NCBI GenBank assembly: GCA_031546805.1
Contig: JAVBJW010000035.1
Location: 1-48,168, forward strand
DNA: 48,168 nt
Origin: Mesenet sp031546805
GTDB lineage: Bacteria > Pseudomonadota > Alphaproteobacteria > Rickettsiales > Anaplasmataceae
Direction of reading: 5' to 3'
Shown here: positions 8,874-18,201 of the stretch, piece after piece
Layout: each line of letters opens with the position of its first letter
How positions within the stretch are numbered: the stretch's first letter is position 1
Notes under the pieces: model-generated
Database searches by the model: none
Told to the model about the DNA's origin: nothing
What the model saw: the letters and a program-made list of their open reading frames with translations, nothing else
Translations under genes and position numbers: made by a program

Positions 8874-9428
8874 ATGCGTCTATTATACTATGTATTTCTA
8901 ATATTGGGTTTTATATCTAGTAAACACTTTAAAATTAAATATGCCATTGTGTGGCTAGCAATTATAATAAGTGTTGCAACTGTTTACGGTTTACGAAATG
9001 ACATATTAAATAGCAAGTTCATTGCTGTATTCTTACCGCATAAAGGATATACTACAAAAGATGGCAGTGTCGAGTTTAGACAATCATCAAATGGACACTT
9101 CTATATTCAAGCAGAGATTAATCAACATAATATCACCTTTCTGTTAGATACAGGAGCGACAGATATTGTATTGTCACTTAAAGATGCACAAAAAATAGGA
9201 ATTAACTTAAAAGAAATTAAAAACTTTAAAACATATCAGACTGCAAATGGCATCATACAAGCTGGATCAGTTGAAGTTTCAGAAATAAAAGTAGGCAGTT
9301 TTTCAGTAAAAAATATGAGAGTTAGTGTTAACACACACCATATGTCTTCTTCCCTACTTGGTATGAGCTTTTTAAAACATTTTGATTTCACTATAAAAGA
9401 CGATAGATTGATAATATATCCTGATTAA
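8874..9428 (+). CDS. Membrane-anchored retropepsin-like aspartic protease
   Basis: A clan AA aspartic protease of the single-lobe retropepsin type, which works as a homodimer. The active site is LLDTGATDIVLS, with the usual DTGA, and the second hydrophobic motif SSLLGMSFLKHF follows near the C-terminus, as in the bacterial family modelled as TIGR02281. I take ATG 8874 as start because AAGG lies six bases upstream; this gives 184 residues beginning MRLLYYVFLILGF. An in-frame ATG at 8766 would add 36 residues with no good ribosome site. Two hydrophobic stretches (about 3-16 and 26-40) anchor it, with the protease domain probably in the periplasm. The pepP-like gene starts seven bases after the stop. 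The physiological substrate is unknown. Confidence 0.85.
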   Translation: MRLLYYVFLILGFISSKHFKIKYAIVWLAIIISVATVYGLRNDILNSKFIAVFLPHKGYTTKDGSVEFRQSSNGHFYIQAEINQHNITFLLDTGATDIVLSLKDAQKIGINLKEIKNFKTYQTANGIIQAGSVEVSEIKVGSFSVKNMRVSVNTHHMSSSLLGMSFLKHFDFTIKDDRLIIYPD

Positions 9429-9435
9429 ATAAGAC

Positions 9436-11130
9436 ATGCGCACAAAATTAGCAAAACTTCGATCCTTAATGAAGGAAAATCAAGTAAACGCATTCTTGCT
9501 TCATAATAAAGATGAGTATTTAAGTGATTATCCGCATGAAAGCAAGCAGAGATTAAAATGGCTCTGTGGTTTCACTGGTACAAACGGTACCTTAATTATT
9601 ACGGAGGAAGGCAAGTTTCCGTTTTTCACTGATGGACGATATATTTTGCAAGCAAATTATGAAATTGACTTAAGTCTATATGAGATATTTGACACATGTA
9701 AAAAAACTCCATGGCAATGGATAGAGGAAAATCTGTCAAAAAATACTATTTTGGCTTACCCATCTTCACTATTTACTTTAAGTCAAGTTAGAAAATATGA
9801 GAATATCTGTGTGCTAAGGCCGTTAAGTCACAACCCTATAGATGAATTGTGGAATCGTCCCCTCATAATGAAACAAAAAATTATTAATCACCCACTACAA
9901 TACTCAGGTAAAAGCAGTCAACAGAAATGTTTAGATATCGCAAAAGTGATAGATAAGCAAGATGCAGTATTACTGACAAATTCTGAGTCGATATCATGGC
10001 TGCTTAATTTAAGAAATGATGACTTTCTATATAATCCTGTAGTTCTCAGTCATGCAATTCTATACAAAAACTCTCATGTAGATTTATTTATAGAAAACGC
10101 AATTGATTCAGTTTTAGGACTAAAATTAGATAGACACGTAAGAGTGTTAGATATTATCTGTTTAGATAGTGTTTTAGATAAAATCAGCTCAATAATGATT
10201 GACCCAGAAACAGTACCAATGAGTATTATTACATTACTAAACGGCAAAAATATTACAGAAGCGAAAGATCCATGCATATTACCAAAGGCAACCAAAAACG
10301 ATACTGAGGTACAAGGTGCAATTAGTGCTCACATTAAGGATGGTATTGCAGTTACAAATTTTCTGAATTGGTTAGAAGAAAACGTAAATAAAGAAGATAT
10401 CACAGAACTTAAAGCAGAAGAAAAACTTCTAGAATTCAGGCAAGAACAAAACTTATTTAAATCCTTAAGCTTTCCAACAATTTCAGCATTTGCTGAAAAT
10501 GCAGCTATTATTCATTATCGAGCAAATGAAAAAACAAATAAACACATCAAAAAAGGTGGACTGTATTTAATAGATTCAGGTGGACAGTATCTGGAAGGCA
10601 CAACTGATGTAACAAGGACAATTGCAATAGGTACACCTTCAAATGAGCAGATAGATAACTATACTAGAGTACTTAAAGCTAATATAGCAATAGCACGAGC
10701 TATTTTTCCACTTGGAACAACTGGGGGAGAGTTAGATATATTAGCACGCACGCACCTATGGTCAGTAAGTTTAGATTATAACCACAGTACAGGGCATGGA
10801 GTGGGTAGCTATCTTGCTGTGCATGAGGGTCCACATGCTATAGCAAAAGATAATAATATTCCCCTTAAACCAGGCATGATACTCTCTAATGAGCCAGGAT
10901 ACTATAAGCTAGGAGAGTACGGCATACGAATTGAAAACCTAATGTATGTAGAGGAAAAAAAAGAAGGATTTTTAGGTTTTAAACAATTAACATGTGTGCC
11001 ACTGGATAAAAAACTAATAAATACCAGTCTTTTAACTCAAAATGAAATTACCTGGATCAATGAGTATCACTCTTTTGTATATAATATGATAAAAACCCCA
11101 ATATCTAGATCATATAGCAAATTCCTCTAA
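9436..11130 (+). CDS. pepP: Xaa-Pro aminopeptidase (M24B, long three-domain type)
   Basis: A metallopeptidase that removes N-terminal residues ahead of proline. The five metal ligands of the pita-bread fold are all visible: Asp380 (LIDSGG), Asp391 (TTDVTRT), His454 (STGHGVG), Glu486 (SNEPGYY) and Glu500 (IRIENL). The 14-residue spacing of the last two and the 564-residue length match the three-domain XPNPEP1-like enzymes rather than the shorter E. coli PepP. Residues 1-150 form a creatinase-like N-terminal domain (LKWLCGFTGTNGTL, FFTDGRYILQA). It is probably cytoplasmic, recycling proline-containing peptides from host protein. It sits seven bases after the retropepsin gene, so the two are likely co-transcribed. 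The symbol is used loosely for the family. Confidence 0.93.
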   Translation: MRTKLAKLRSLMKENQVNAFLLHNKDEYLSDYPHESKQRLKWLCGFTGTNGTLIITEEGKFPFFTDGRYILQANYEIDLSLYEIFDTCKKTPWQWIEENLSKNTILAYPSSLFTLSQVRKYENICVLRPLSHNPIDELWNRPLIMKQKIINHPLQYSGKSSQQKCLDIAKVIDKQDAVLLTNSESISWLLNLRNDDFLYNPVVLSHAILYKNSHVDLFIENAIDSVLGLKLDRHVRVLDIICLDSVLDKISSIMIDPETVPMSIITLLNGKNITEAKDPCILPKATKNDTEVQGAISAHIKDGIAVTNFLNWLEENVNKEDITELKAEEKLLEFRQEQNLFKSLSFPTISAFAENAAIIHYRANEKTNKHIKKGGLYLIDSGGQYLEGTTDVTRTIAIGTPSNEQIDNYTRVLKANIAIARAIFPLGTTGGELDILARTHLWSVSLDYNHSTGHGVGSYLAVHEGPHAIAKDNNIPLKPGMILSNEPGYYKLGEYGIRIENLMYVEEKKEGFLGFKQLTCVPLDKKLINTSLLTQNEITWINEYHSFVYNMIKTPISRSYSKFL

Positions 11131-11182
11131 TATTAAGATCCCACACGAAACGAACTATTAGTAGTAAAGTATTAGTTAGGCC

Positions 11183-11212
11183 AAAGCAAAGATCAGTTAA
11201 AAACTGTGCTTT
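11183..11212 (+). terminator. Possible hairpin after pepP
   Basis: AAAGCA...CAGTT pairs with AACTG-TGCTTT around an AAA loop, with a five-base bulge on the left arm. It lies about 50 bases after the pepP stop and has no clear T run. Confidence 0.3.
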
Positions 11213-11243
11213 AAATTAACAATTTCAGCAATAATATTAAATC

Positions 11244-11980
11244 TCAAATTATATTTTTTCTGAAAATTACTATAAACATGAGATTAAATATCTTTATCTC
11301 ACGAATCTTGTTTTCTATCCTCATCCTAAACGACGAAAGCTTTCTATTATGCTCTTTTTGTTCTGGAGTTAATGGCTTCTTCCTATATTTCTTATATGGA
11401 ATCACTACATTACTTTGCAATTTCTGCCAACCTTGATATCCAGAATAGGCGTATTTTACACTATTTTGTGGCAAAAATTTCTCCTGTTTTCGTATCTTAA
11501 AATCATGAATTTTCCCACGATGTGACTTCGAAATCGATAGAATTTTCCCATTCTCTTCAACGATAATTTCGGTTTTTATCGTGGTTGTTTTCTTCTTTCC
11601 AGAGTAAGATTTTTTTCCGTTTTCTGGCTGCTGTATTTATAACATCAACCAAAATCTTTAGTATTTTTTCTGACTTCTATCATTTGTGATCGTTATTTTT
11701 CTGGCCAGCAATAGCTCCATTTTCTTCAGTAGATATTTGAGTTGTGTAAGTTGAATAAGTAGCCCAAAAATGGATGCGTTATGTAAGTCCGATAGTACAA
11801 CAGAATATTTTATCTTCCAACGTATCAACATGTGATTTTCTTCCATGGCATTTTTTTTCTTGCTTCCATTCAGCCATCGCTTTTTCCACTCAGTTTTTCC
11901 ACCACTTTTTCTCATTCTTCTACTGTTTCACATCTTGACAATTTCCTGTTTAGATTATGCTAACTAAAGCTCATTTTTCT
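11244..11980 (-). pseudogene. Decayed IS5-family transposase (IS1031-like group)
   Basis: Read on the reverse strand, broken frames together spell a DDE transposase of the IS5/IS1031 type. In order they show NRKLSRCETVEE (11970-11920), a LYYRTY segment like the family's YREYRT motif (about 11800), ILVDVINTAARKRKK (first catalytic Asp region, about 11650), SYSGKKKTTTIKTEIIVEE (about 11600), HRGKIHDFKIRKQ, and SGYQGWQKL followed by LTPEQKEHNRKLSSFRMRIE. Several frameshifts and stops separate these pieces. The catalytic Asp that normally precedes SGYQG is Tyr. It is therefore inactive. It fills most of the gap between pepP and ccmE. Terminal inverted repeats were not identified. Confidence 0.85.
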
Positions 11981-12119
11981 TTCCTATAAGTATGTTTTAT
12001 CTTTTTTCTATCATATTTAGATCATCCTGTCAGCAGGTCTTATGCATCTATCTATATTTGACAATGCCTATTTTAAATGTTTGATTTTATTCTAATTCTT
12101 TGTCAATTTTGAAAGAAGT

Positions 12120-12590
12120 CTACTTTTTATAAGCATTAACCACAACCACCAGCTTCAGCTGGTGGTAATTGATAGAATCAAACTCTGGTTTTATTGTTGC
12201 ATATTTTTTAGGCATATACTTCTCATCATGTTTAGCAAGTAACTCATCAGCAATAAAAGTATTATTATGCGTTACTTTTCCCTTCACCACAACGCCACTT
12301 TGCTCAGTGAACATTGCTGGAAGTAAGCCATTATACTCGACTTTTATTTCATTGCTAAAATCTGTAATTTTGAAGGTAATTTTATTGTCCTTATCTTTGT
12401 AAATACTGTTTTCTACTACCATGCCACCAATACGAATTATTCTATTGTCTATAGGCAAATGTATAGCTTCACTTACAGTATAGAAAAAAGAAATATTTTC
12501 CTTTAGCTTATTGAGAATAAAAAAAAATATAAGACTCAGTATACAAAATAAAATTGTAATTGATAAAAGCCTTTTATGTCTTTTTTTCAT
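12120..12590 (-). CDS. ccmE: Cytochrome c maturation heme chaperone CcmE
   Basis: CcmE carries heme covalently in the periplasm and passes it to apocytochrome c. The 156-residue protein has an N-terminal membrane anchor at about 8-27, then the beta-barrel OB domain (RIGGMVVENSIYK, FKITDFSNEIKVEYNG, LLPAMFTEQSGVVVKGKV). The heme-binding motif is intact as AKHDEKYMP, giving His121 and Tyr125. The C-terminal tail is unusual: a perfect inverted repeat in the DNA at 12145-12166 encodes a Leu/Val run near the end. The start overlaps the end of ccmD by 17 bases. It is the last gene of the nuo-birA-ccm operon. Confidence 0.93.
   Translation of the reverse strand: MKKRHKRLLSITILFCILSLIFFFILNKLKENISFFYTVSEAIHLPIDNRIIRIGGMVVENSIYKDKDNKITFKITDFSNEIKVEYNGLLPAMFTEQSGVVVKGKVTHNNTFIADELLAKHDEKYMPKKYATIKPEFDSINYHQLKLVVVVNAYKK
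12145..12166. repeat. Perfect inverted repeat inside the 3' end of ccmE
   Basis: Two ten-base arms (ACCACCAGCT and AGCTGGTGGT) are separated by two bases. It is GC-richer than its surroundings and lies within the last coding codons of ccmE, about 25 bases before the stop. It may be an operon-end terminator or a small palindromic element inserted in frame. No second copy was seen in the window. Confidence 0.6.
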
Positions 12591-12714
12591 TATTTCTTTT
12601 CATGTGCTCTAATGTTTTTTTATTTTTCATATATCTAAACGAAACAAAAAAGACCTCACCACTAATTAAAATAAAACTTATTAAATAAGCAATAATCACA
12701 TACCAATTATGCAT
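12574..12714 (-). CDS. ccmD: Heme exporter protein D (CcmD), small membrane protein
   Basis: A 46-residue reading frame begins at ATG 12714 (MHNWYVIIAYLISFILISGE). One membrane segment spans about 5-25 and is followed by a basic tail with RYMKNKKTLEHMKR, the usual CcmD layout: a short N-terminus, one helix, then a charged tail with a Leu/Arg-rich stretch. CcmD helps release holo-CcmE from the CcmABC heme transporter. Its position directly ahead of, and overlapping, ccmE by 17 bases matches the conserved ccmC-ccmD-ccmE order and is the main support. ccmC itself is not next to it here; birA lies 25 bases upstream. Short hydrophobic frames occur by chance in AT-rich DNA, so confidence rests on synteny. 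Confidence 0.78.
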   Translation of the reverse strand: MHNWYVIIAYLISFILISGEVFFVSFRYMKNKKTLEHMKRNNEKKT

Positions 12715-12739
12715 ATAAATTAACCTTTTAAATTAAACT

Positions 12740-13444
12740 TTAATAAAAAACTTCACCTGATTCAAGTGAAATCAGATTATTATTAGAACATATAACTATT
12801 TTCCCTTCTGGGCTTATATCAGAGAATATACCACTATATAGATCATTACCTATACTGACACTAATCTGATTACCTAGCATATACGCCCTTTCAAGCCACA
12901 TTTTTCTTATTGGTAAAAACCCTTCCAATAACCATTTCTGTCTTACTTTATCAAAATTACTAATTAATTTTTCAAGCAAAGTTAGGTTTGATATACCCAG
13001 ATTACAAACTTGATGAAGAGAAGTCGCATATTCAGGAGAAGATAAAATGTTAATGCCAACTCCTATAACTAACCATTCTGCATTTGATCTAGTCTCTAGT
13101 AATATTCCTGCTACTTTTTGATTGTTAATCAGCACATCATTAGGCCACTTATACTTTAAGTCCAAATCAGTTGATAGAGAAAGAAGGGTGTTGCCAACTG
13201 CAATTGCTGTAATAAATGTAAACTGTGTTAATTGATTTAAATCAGTTTTATCTCTAATTATTATACTAGCATAGAGATTACCATCAGGAGATACCCAGTT
13301 TCTACCGTGACGGCCTTTGCCGCTAATTTGCTTATTGGCAAGTATAACTGTGCCATCTAAAGCACCTTTTTCTGCCATTTTAATAGCTTCCAAATTAGTA
13401 CTGGATAATTCTTCGTAATGATATAGACAATAACCTTTGATCAT
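12740..13444 (-). CDS. birA: Biotin-[acetyl-CoA-carboxylase] ligase (class I, no DNA-binding domain)
   Basis: It activates biotin with ATP and attaches it to the lysine of biotin carboxyl carrier proteins. The biotinyl-AMP motif SGKGRHGRNWVSPDGNLYAS is at about residues 41-60, and KWPNDVLINNQKVAGILLE follows in the middle. The protein starts directly with the catalytic domain (YHYEELSSTNLEA), so the N-terminal helix-turn-helix of the E. coli repressor-type BirA is absent. A short C-terminal domain ends in GKIVICSNNNLISLESGEV. The start is one base from the nuoN stop, so it is part of the nuo operon. Placement of birA after nuo genes looks positional rather than functional. Confidence 0.93.
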   Translation of the reverse strand: MIKGYCLYHYEELSSTNLEAIKMAEKGALDGTVILANKQISGKGRHGRNWVSPDGNLYASIIIRDKTDLNQLTQFTFITAIAVGNTLLSLSTDLDLKYKWPNDVLINNQKVAGILLETRSNAEWLVIGVGINILSSPEYATSLHQVCNLGISNLTLLEKLISNFDKVRQKWLLEGFLPIRKMWLERAYMLGNQISVSIGNDLYSGIFSDISPEGKIVICSNNNLISLESGEVFY

Positions 13445-13445
13445 T

Positions 13446-14852
13446 TTAGAAAATAGTATGATTAATCATAAAATCAATAATTCCTCTCAATCTTTCCACG
13501 TATATAAAAAATGATATATTAATCACTACTGATATTGTGGAAATAATTAGCAAGCCTTTATTTTCTAAACCTTTATTATATTTACCTTCATCAAAATATA
13601 TTATTTTTATAATGCGCAAGTAATAATAACACGCAACAACGCTCAATATCATAAGAATCACAGATAGTTTTATAAAACCAAATTTAATTAAACTAAGTAG
13701 TACATAAAACTTACTAAAAAAACCAGCAATCGGTGGAATACCTGCCATTGAAAGCATTAATATAGAGAGATTGAATGCCATTATAGGATTTTTTCTTCCT
13801 AAATCAACTAAATGCTGAATGTTACAATTGTCATCATCAATTTGAATTAAGCATGAGAATAATCCTATATTTATGATTAAATATATTATCAAATATATAA
13901 GTGCACTAGCTATACTTTCTGATGTATGGATAGCAATTGCTATTAACATATATCCTGCATGTCCTATTGCACTATAAGCAAAAAGCCTTTTTAAATTTTG
14001 TTGATGCATAGCTCCAAGAGCAGATATAGCAACAGATAAAGCCCCAAAAAATATTAGAATGTGCTGCCAATATTGTGCTATACTTGCAAATTCTACACTC
14101 AGTAACCTAATTAGAAGAGTTACAAATGTGGCTTTTGGAGCTATAGCAAAAAATGCTGTAACAATCGTGGGAGAACCATGATAAACGTCAGGAGTCCATA
14201 AGTGGAAAGGAGCGATAGATATTTTAAAGCATATACTAAACAAAATTAGCACTATTCCTAAGACTATTCCAAGTGATAACGTTTCATGATTATTAAGAAA
14301 TGTTATTAAAGCAGTAAAATTTGTTTTTCCTGTATAGCCATAAATTAAAGATATCCCATAGAGCATTATACAAGATGATAAAGCACCAAGAGTAAAATAT
14401 TTTACCCCTGCTTCAGATGAATAAACTGACTTTCTCTCAAAACAAGCAAGTACATATAAAGTAATACTTTGCAATTCAAACGCTAAATAGAAAGAGATAA
14501 GATCATTTGCTGTAACTATCGTTACCATACTAAATAAAGAAAAGAGAATTATTATTGGAAATTCATAGCAATAATCATATTTTGATATGAGCAGCATTAG
14601 GAGTATTATTGCTCCTAAGATTAAGATTAAAATTTGTGATAAATGTATATAAAAGTTTAATTTTAGTAGTGAGTTGAAAATAAAAATTTGATCGCTTTTG
14701 CAAGTTATAATCAAAATAACTGCAGTGATAACTACACATATAAATGAAGATAAATGAATAAAACGGCGATTTAAAATTTTACCAAGAAGTAACAATACCA
14801 TTGATGATATAACAAGAAACACCTCTGGTAATATATATAAGAAATCACTCAT
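13446..14852 (-). CDS. nuoN: NADH-quinone oxidoreductase subunit N
   Basis: One of the three antiporter-like proton-pumping membrane subunits of complex I. It is 468 residues long with about fourteen hydrophobic helices. Family features include SFYLAFELQSITLYVLACFE at about 125-145, the central PFHLWTPDVYHGSPT motif with the conserved HxWxPDxY, and ALGAMHQQNLKRLFAYSAIGHAGYM. C-terminal PPIAGFFSKFYVL is also typical. The start overlaps the nuoM stop by four bases (ATGA), indicating translational coupling. It is the last nuo gene of this cluster; birA follows. Confidence 0.96.
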   Translation of the reverse strand: MSDFLYILPEVFLVISSMVLLLLGKILNRRFIHLSSFICVVITAVILIITCKSDQIFIFNSLLKLNFYIHLSQILILILGAIILLMLLISKYDYCYEFPIIILFSLFSMVTIVTANDLISFYLAFELQSITLYVLACFERKSVYSSEAGVKYFTLGALSSCIMLYGISLIYGYTGKTNFTALITFLNNHETLSLGIVLGIVLILFSICFKISIAPFHLWTPDVYHGSPTIVTAFFAIAPKATFVTLLIRLLSVEFASIAQYWQHILIFFGALSVAISALGAMHQQNLKRLFAYSAIGHAGYMLIAIAIHTSESIASALIYLIIYLIINIGLFSCLIQIDDDNCNIQHLVDLGRKNPIMAFNLSILMLSMAGIPPIAGFFSKFYVLLSLIKFGFIKLSVILMILSVVACYYYLRIIKIIYFDEGKYNKGLENKGLLIISTISVVINISFFIYVERLRGIIDFMINHTIF

Positions 14853-16300
14853 AGATTAAAACATAACAACTTGTTTACAACTGGCTTTAAATACATGAGT
14901 AAGAATGTTGGATAGACTCCTAAAAGTAAAGTCAAAATTGCTAAAGGAAGTAAGACAAATAACTCAACTTTACTTATATCTTTTGTAAGTGAAGGAGATG
15001 TATTTACACCCCATATAACTCTTTTGCACAAATAAAGCATATATACAGCGCTTAAAATAGTTGCTAAAGCAATGAATGCAGCAATAAATCTAACGCTTTT
15101 AAATACTCCAAGTATGCATAGGAATTCACTAGCAAAACCAGAGGTTCCAGGCAAGCCTATTGCTGCCAGAGAAAATACAACAAACATTAAGGCAAACAGT
15201 GGCATTGTTTCTGCCACTCCACCATATTTAGCTATATTTAAAGTATTAGTTCTATTATATAGCATACCAATACACAAGAATAGTGCTGAAGAAATTAAAC
15301 CATGACTAATCATTTGAAAGATAGCACCAGAGATTCCTTCTTCATTGAAAGAAAAAATTCCAGCAGTGACAAACCCCATATGCGCTATGGAAGAATATGC
15401 TATCAATTTTTTTATATCTTTTTGTGCAAAAGCAATGAGAGAAGCATATATTGCAGCTATTATACTTAAAGTAATGACAAAATTGGCAAAGTATAAGCTT
15501 GCTTCTGGTAACATAGGCAATGAAAATCTTAAAAACCCATAAGCTCCCATTTTAATAAGTAAGCCAGCTAAAATCACAGATCCTGTTGTTGGTGCTTGCA
15601 CATGAGCATCAGGCAACCATGTATGAAAAGGAAACATCGGAATTTTAACAGCAAATGACACAAAGAATGCAAGCCAAAGCCACTTTTGTACATTCAAGCT
15701 AGATTGAGGTAAAATATTTACCAACTCCTGTATATCACCCGTAGAATAAGTAGCATATATATATATCACTGCTACTAAAAACAATAGAGAACCAGCAAAT
15801 GTATAGAGGAACAATTTAAATGCAGCATATACTCTATTTTTACTTCCCCATACCCCAATAATTAAAAACATTGGCACTAAAACAGCTTCAAATAATATAT
15901 AAAACATTATCATGTTGAGAGATATAAAAAATCCAATCACCAAGCTCTCAAGTAATAAAAACAATGCCATATAGGCTTTAACATAAGGGAAATTAATCTT
16001 TAAACTATATACAATGCATAGAGGAAATAATAAAGTAGTAAGCAAAACAAGAGGTAGTGAAATACCATCAATGCCAAATACAACGCTGTTACCTAAGTGC
16101 TGAGCAAATTGAAAACTACTTATTTTATAATCAAACTTGGCTGCAATTATGATACTAACTAAGAAAGTAGCTGTAGAAAAAAATAATGGCAAAAGCTTCA
16201 TGCATAGTGATTTGTCATCAAACCTTGTAAGTAATAATATAAGTGCCCCAAACAGAGGGCTGATCATCATTATAAATAACACAATCTGTTTTAAACCCAA
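14849..16300 (-). CDS. nuoM: NADH-quinone oxidoreductase subunit M
   Basis: Antiporter-like proton-pumping subunit of complex I, 483 residues, about fourteen membrane helices. Motifs include FYILFEAVLVPMFLIIGVWG with the helix-5 Glu, PMFPFHTWLPDAHVQAPTTG, and AFAQKDIKKLIAYSSIAHMG. The best start is TTG at 16300, overlapping the end of nuoL by ten bases. The first in-frame ATG is ten codons later and would cut into the first helix. It lies between nuoL and nuoN with overlaps on both sides, so the three subunits are translationally linked. Confidence 0.96.
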   Translation of the reverse strand: MGLKQIVLFIMMISPLFGALILLLTRFDDKSLCMKLLPLFFSTATFLVSIIIAAKFDYKISSFQFAQHLGNSVVFGIDGISLPLVLLTTLLFPLCIVYSLKINFPYVKAYMALFLLLESLVIGFFISLNMIMFYILFEAVLVPMFLIIGVWGSKNRVYAAFKLFLYTFAGSLLFLVAVIYIYATYSTGDIQELVNILPQSSLNVQKWLWLAFFVSFAVKIPMFPFHTWLPDAHVQAPTTGSVILAGLLIKMGAYGFLRFSLPMLPEASLYFANFVITLSIIAAIYASLIAFAQKDIKKLIAYSSIAHMGFVTAGIFSFNEEGISGAIFQMISHGLISSALFLCIGMLYNRTNTLNIAKYGGVAETMPLFALMFVVFSLAAIGLPGTSGFASEFLCILGVFKSVRFIAAFIALATILSAVYMLYLCKRVIWGVNTSPSLTKDISKVELFVLLPLAILTLLLGVYPTFLLMYLKPVVNKLLCFNL

Positions 16301-18147
16301 AAAATTATATAAAACATACCAATTATCAACCCAAAAACCATAATAACAGCATAGTCAAATATGCGACCAGTCTGTAATTTTAGGCTATTTACTGAACTAT
16401 TTTCAGCCAATCCAATAACGCTACCTAATCCAAAGAAATCAATAACCTTTACATCTACAAACTTCCACAAGACTACAGCAATTAACCTTACTGGTTTGAC
16501 AAACAAATATTCATATATTTCATCAAAATACCATTTATTACGCAAAAAATTTAATAAAAATCTGTTTTTGATATTTTTAAATAAGTTTACAATATAAATT
16601 AGATATGCAAAAAATATTCCAGCTAAGCTAAACAATATAGGCAATAACTTTATATATATACTAACACTATGCTCACTATTTGTCAGTGATATACTATCTT
16701 TCCAAAAAGAGACATCTGTAATTGATAAAATGTTTTCTCCCCATATACCAGAAAAAATTGAACCAAATGCAAGAATTAACAGTGGAATAAGCATAATTTT
16801 TGGTGACTCATGCACTTCTTTACTTTTTTCCTTACCATGAAATACTAAAAATATCAACCTCCATGAATAAAATGACGTCAAGAAAGCAACTATCACACTA
16901 ATTACGAAGGCAAATTTACTTACATGATATGCACTTTCAATAATTAAGTCTTTTGAGTAAAAGCCGGCAAATGGAAATATACCAGCAAGTGCTAGAGATC
17001 CTATCCACATAAACACATAGGTAAATGGTATTTTTCTCCAACAGCCACCCATCATACGGATATCCTGTTCATGATGCATTGAATGAATAACATTTCCAGC
17101 ACATAAGAAAAGAAGTGCCTTAAAAAAGGCATGTGTCATCAGATGAAAAACGCCTATATTATATGCTGATACGCCACAAGCAATAAACATATACCCTAAT
17201 TGACTGCACGTTGAATAAGCTATAATCTTTTTTATATCATTTTGAGCAACTGCAACAGTTGCTGCAAAAAAACAAGTAAGAGAACCAATTACTATTATAA
17301 CTTCTCTAGCTATAGCAGATAATTCAAATAATGGAGAACATCTAGCAACAAGAAATACTCCAGCTGTTACCATTGTTGCTGCATGAATAAGAGCGGATAC
17401 TGGTGTTGGTCCTTCCATTGCATCAGGTAGCCACGTGTGCAGCCCAATTTGTGCAGATTTTCCCATACAACCAATAAACAGTAATATGCATATTATATGT
17501 ATTGTATTTAATTTAATACCAAACATTTCCACTATAGGTAAACCACCTATACTTGCTCTGTCAAATACTTCTACAAAATCAAGCGAACCAAATAAGCAAT
17601 ATATTAAAATTATACCTATTAATAGACAAAAATCTCCTATTCTATTGATAACAAAAGCTTTCATTGCTGCTTTAGTGGCTGAATATTTTTGAAACCAAAA
17701 GCCTATTAACAGATAAGAACATAAGCCCACTCCCTCCCAACCAAAAAAGAGTTGTAAAAAATTGTTACTTGTAACAAGCATTAGCATGCAAAAGGTAAAT
17801 AATGAAAGATAAGAAAAAAATCTTGATATTCCCATTTCATGCTTCATGTAGCCCATGGAATATAGGTGTACCACCATTGAAACTGTTGTAACAACTATAA
17901 GCATTACAGATGTTAACTTATCTATATTTAACACCCAATTTACTTTTAAATTACTAATCGTAATCCATGGAAAAAGAGTTGTAGTATAGCTTTCAGAAAA
18001 AGTAACAAATAAATACCACGATAACAAACTAGAGATTGTTACAAAAGCTGTTGAAATAATTTGGCTAAAAAGCCCACTTCTCTTCAAAGGAGCAAGTAAC
18101 CCTCCTATTAATGGAAGAAATGTAATAAATATTTCTATACCAATCAT
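16291..18147 (-). CDS. nuoL: NADH-quinone oxidoreductase subunit L
   Basis: The distal proton-pumping subunit of complex I, 618 residues. N-terminal helices include LNIDKLTSVMLIVVTTVSM and LFFGWEGVGLCSYLLIGFW. The signature QIGLHTWLPDAMEGPTPVSA and ALIHAATMVTAGVFLVAR stretches follow, then AVAQNDIKKIIAYSTCSQLG. The C-terminal region carries the long lateral helix expected of NuoL (about 500-560) and a final membrane segment that ends IIFWV at the overlap with nuoM. It lies 54 bases after nuoK. Length and motifs are intact. Confidence 0.96.
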   Translation of the reverse strand: MIGIEIFITFLPLIGGLLAPLKRSGLFSQIISTAFVTISSLLSWYLFVTFSESYTTTLFPWITISNLKVNWVLNIDKLTSVMLIVVTTVSMVVHLYSMGYMKHEMGISRFFSYLSLFTFCMLMLVTSNNFLQLFFGWEGVGLCSYLLIGFWFQKYSATKAAMKAFVINRIGDFCLLIGIILIYCLFGSLDFVEVFDRASIGGLPIVEMFGIKLNTIHIICILLFIGCMGKSAQIGLHTWLPDAMEGPTPVSALIHAATMVTAGVFLVARCSPLFELSAIAREVIIVIGSLTCFFAATVAVAQNDIKKIIAYSTCSQLGYMFIACGVSAYNIGVFHLMTHAFFKALLFLCAGNVIHSMHHEQDIRMMGGCWRKIPFTYVFMWIGSLALAGIFPFAGFYSKDLIIESAYHVSKFAFVISVIVAFLTSFYSWRLIFLVFHGKEKSKEVHESPKIMLIPLLILAFGSIFSGIWGENILSITDVSFWKDSISLTNSEHSVSIYIKLLPILFSLAGIFFAYLIYIVNLFKNIKNRFLLNFLRNKWYFDEIYEYLFVKPVRLIAVVLWKFVDVKVIDFFGLGSVIGLAENSSVNSLKLQTGRIFDYAVIMVFGLIIGMFYIIFWV

Positions 18148-18201
18148 AACTAAATATGTTACTGATTTATTAAATTGTAAAAAGCTATATTTATAACCAT
18201 A

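Noticed and set aside
11658..11915. Reverse-strand 85-residue frame as a gene
   Set aside because: The transposase signal (YRTY motif) is in a neighbouring frame; this frame is a by-product of the decayed IS5 element.
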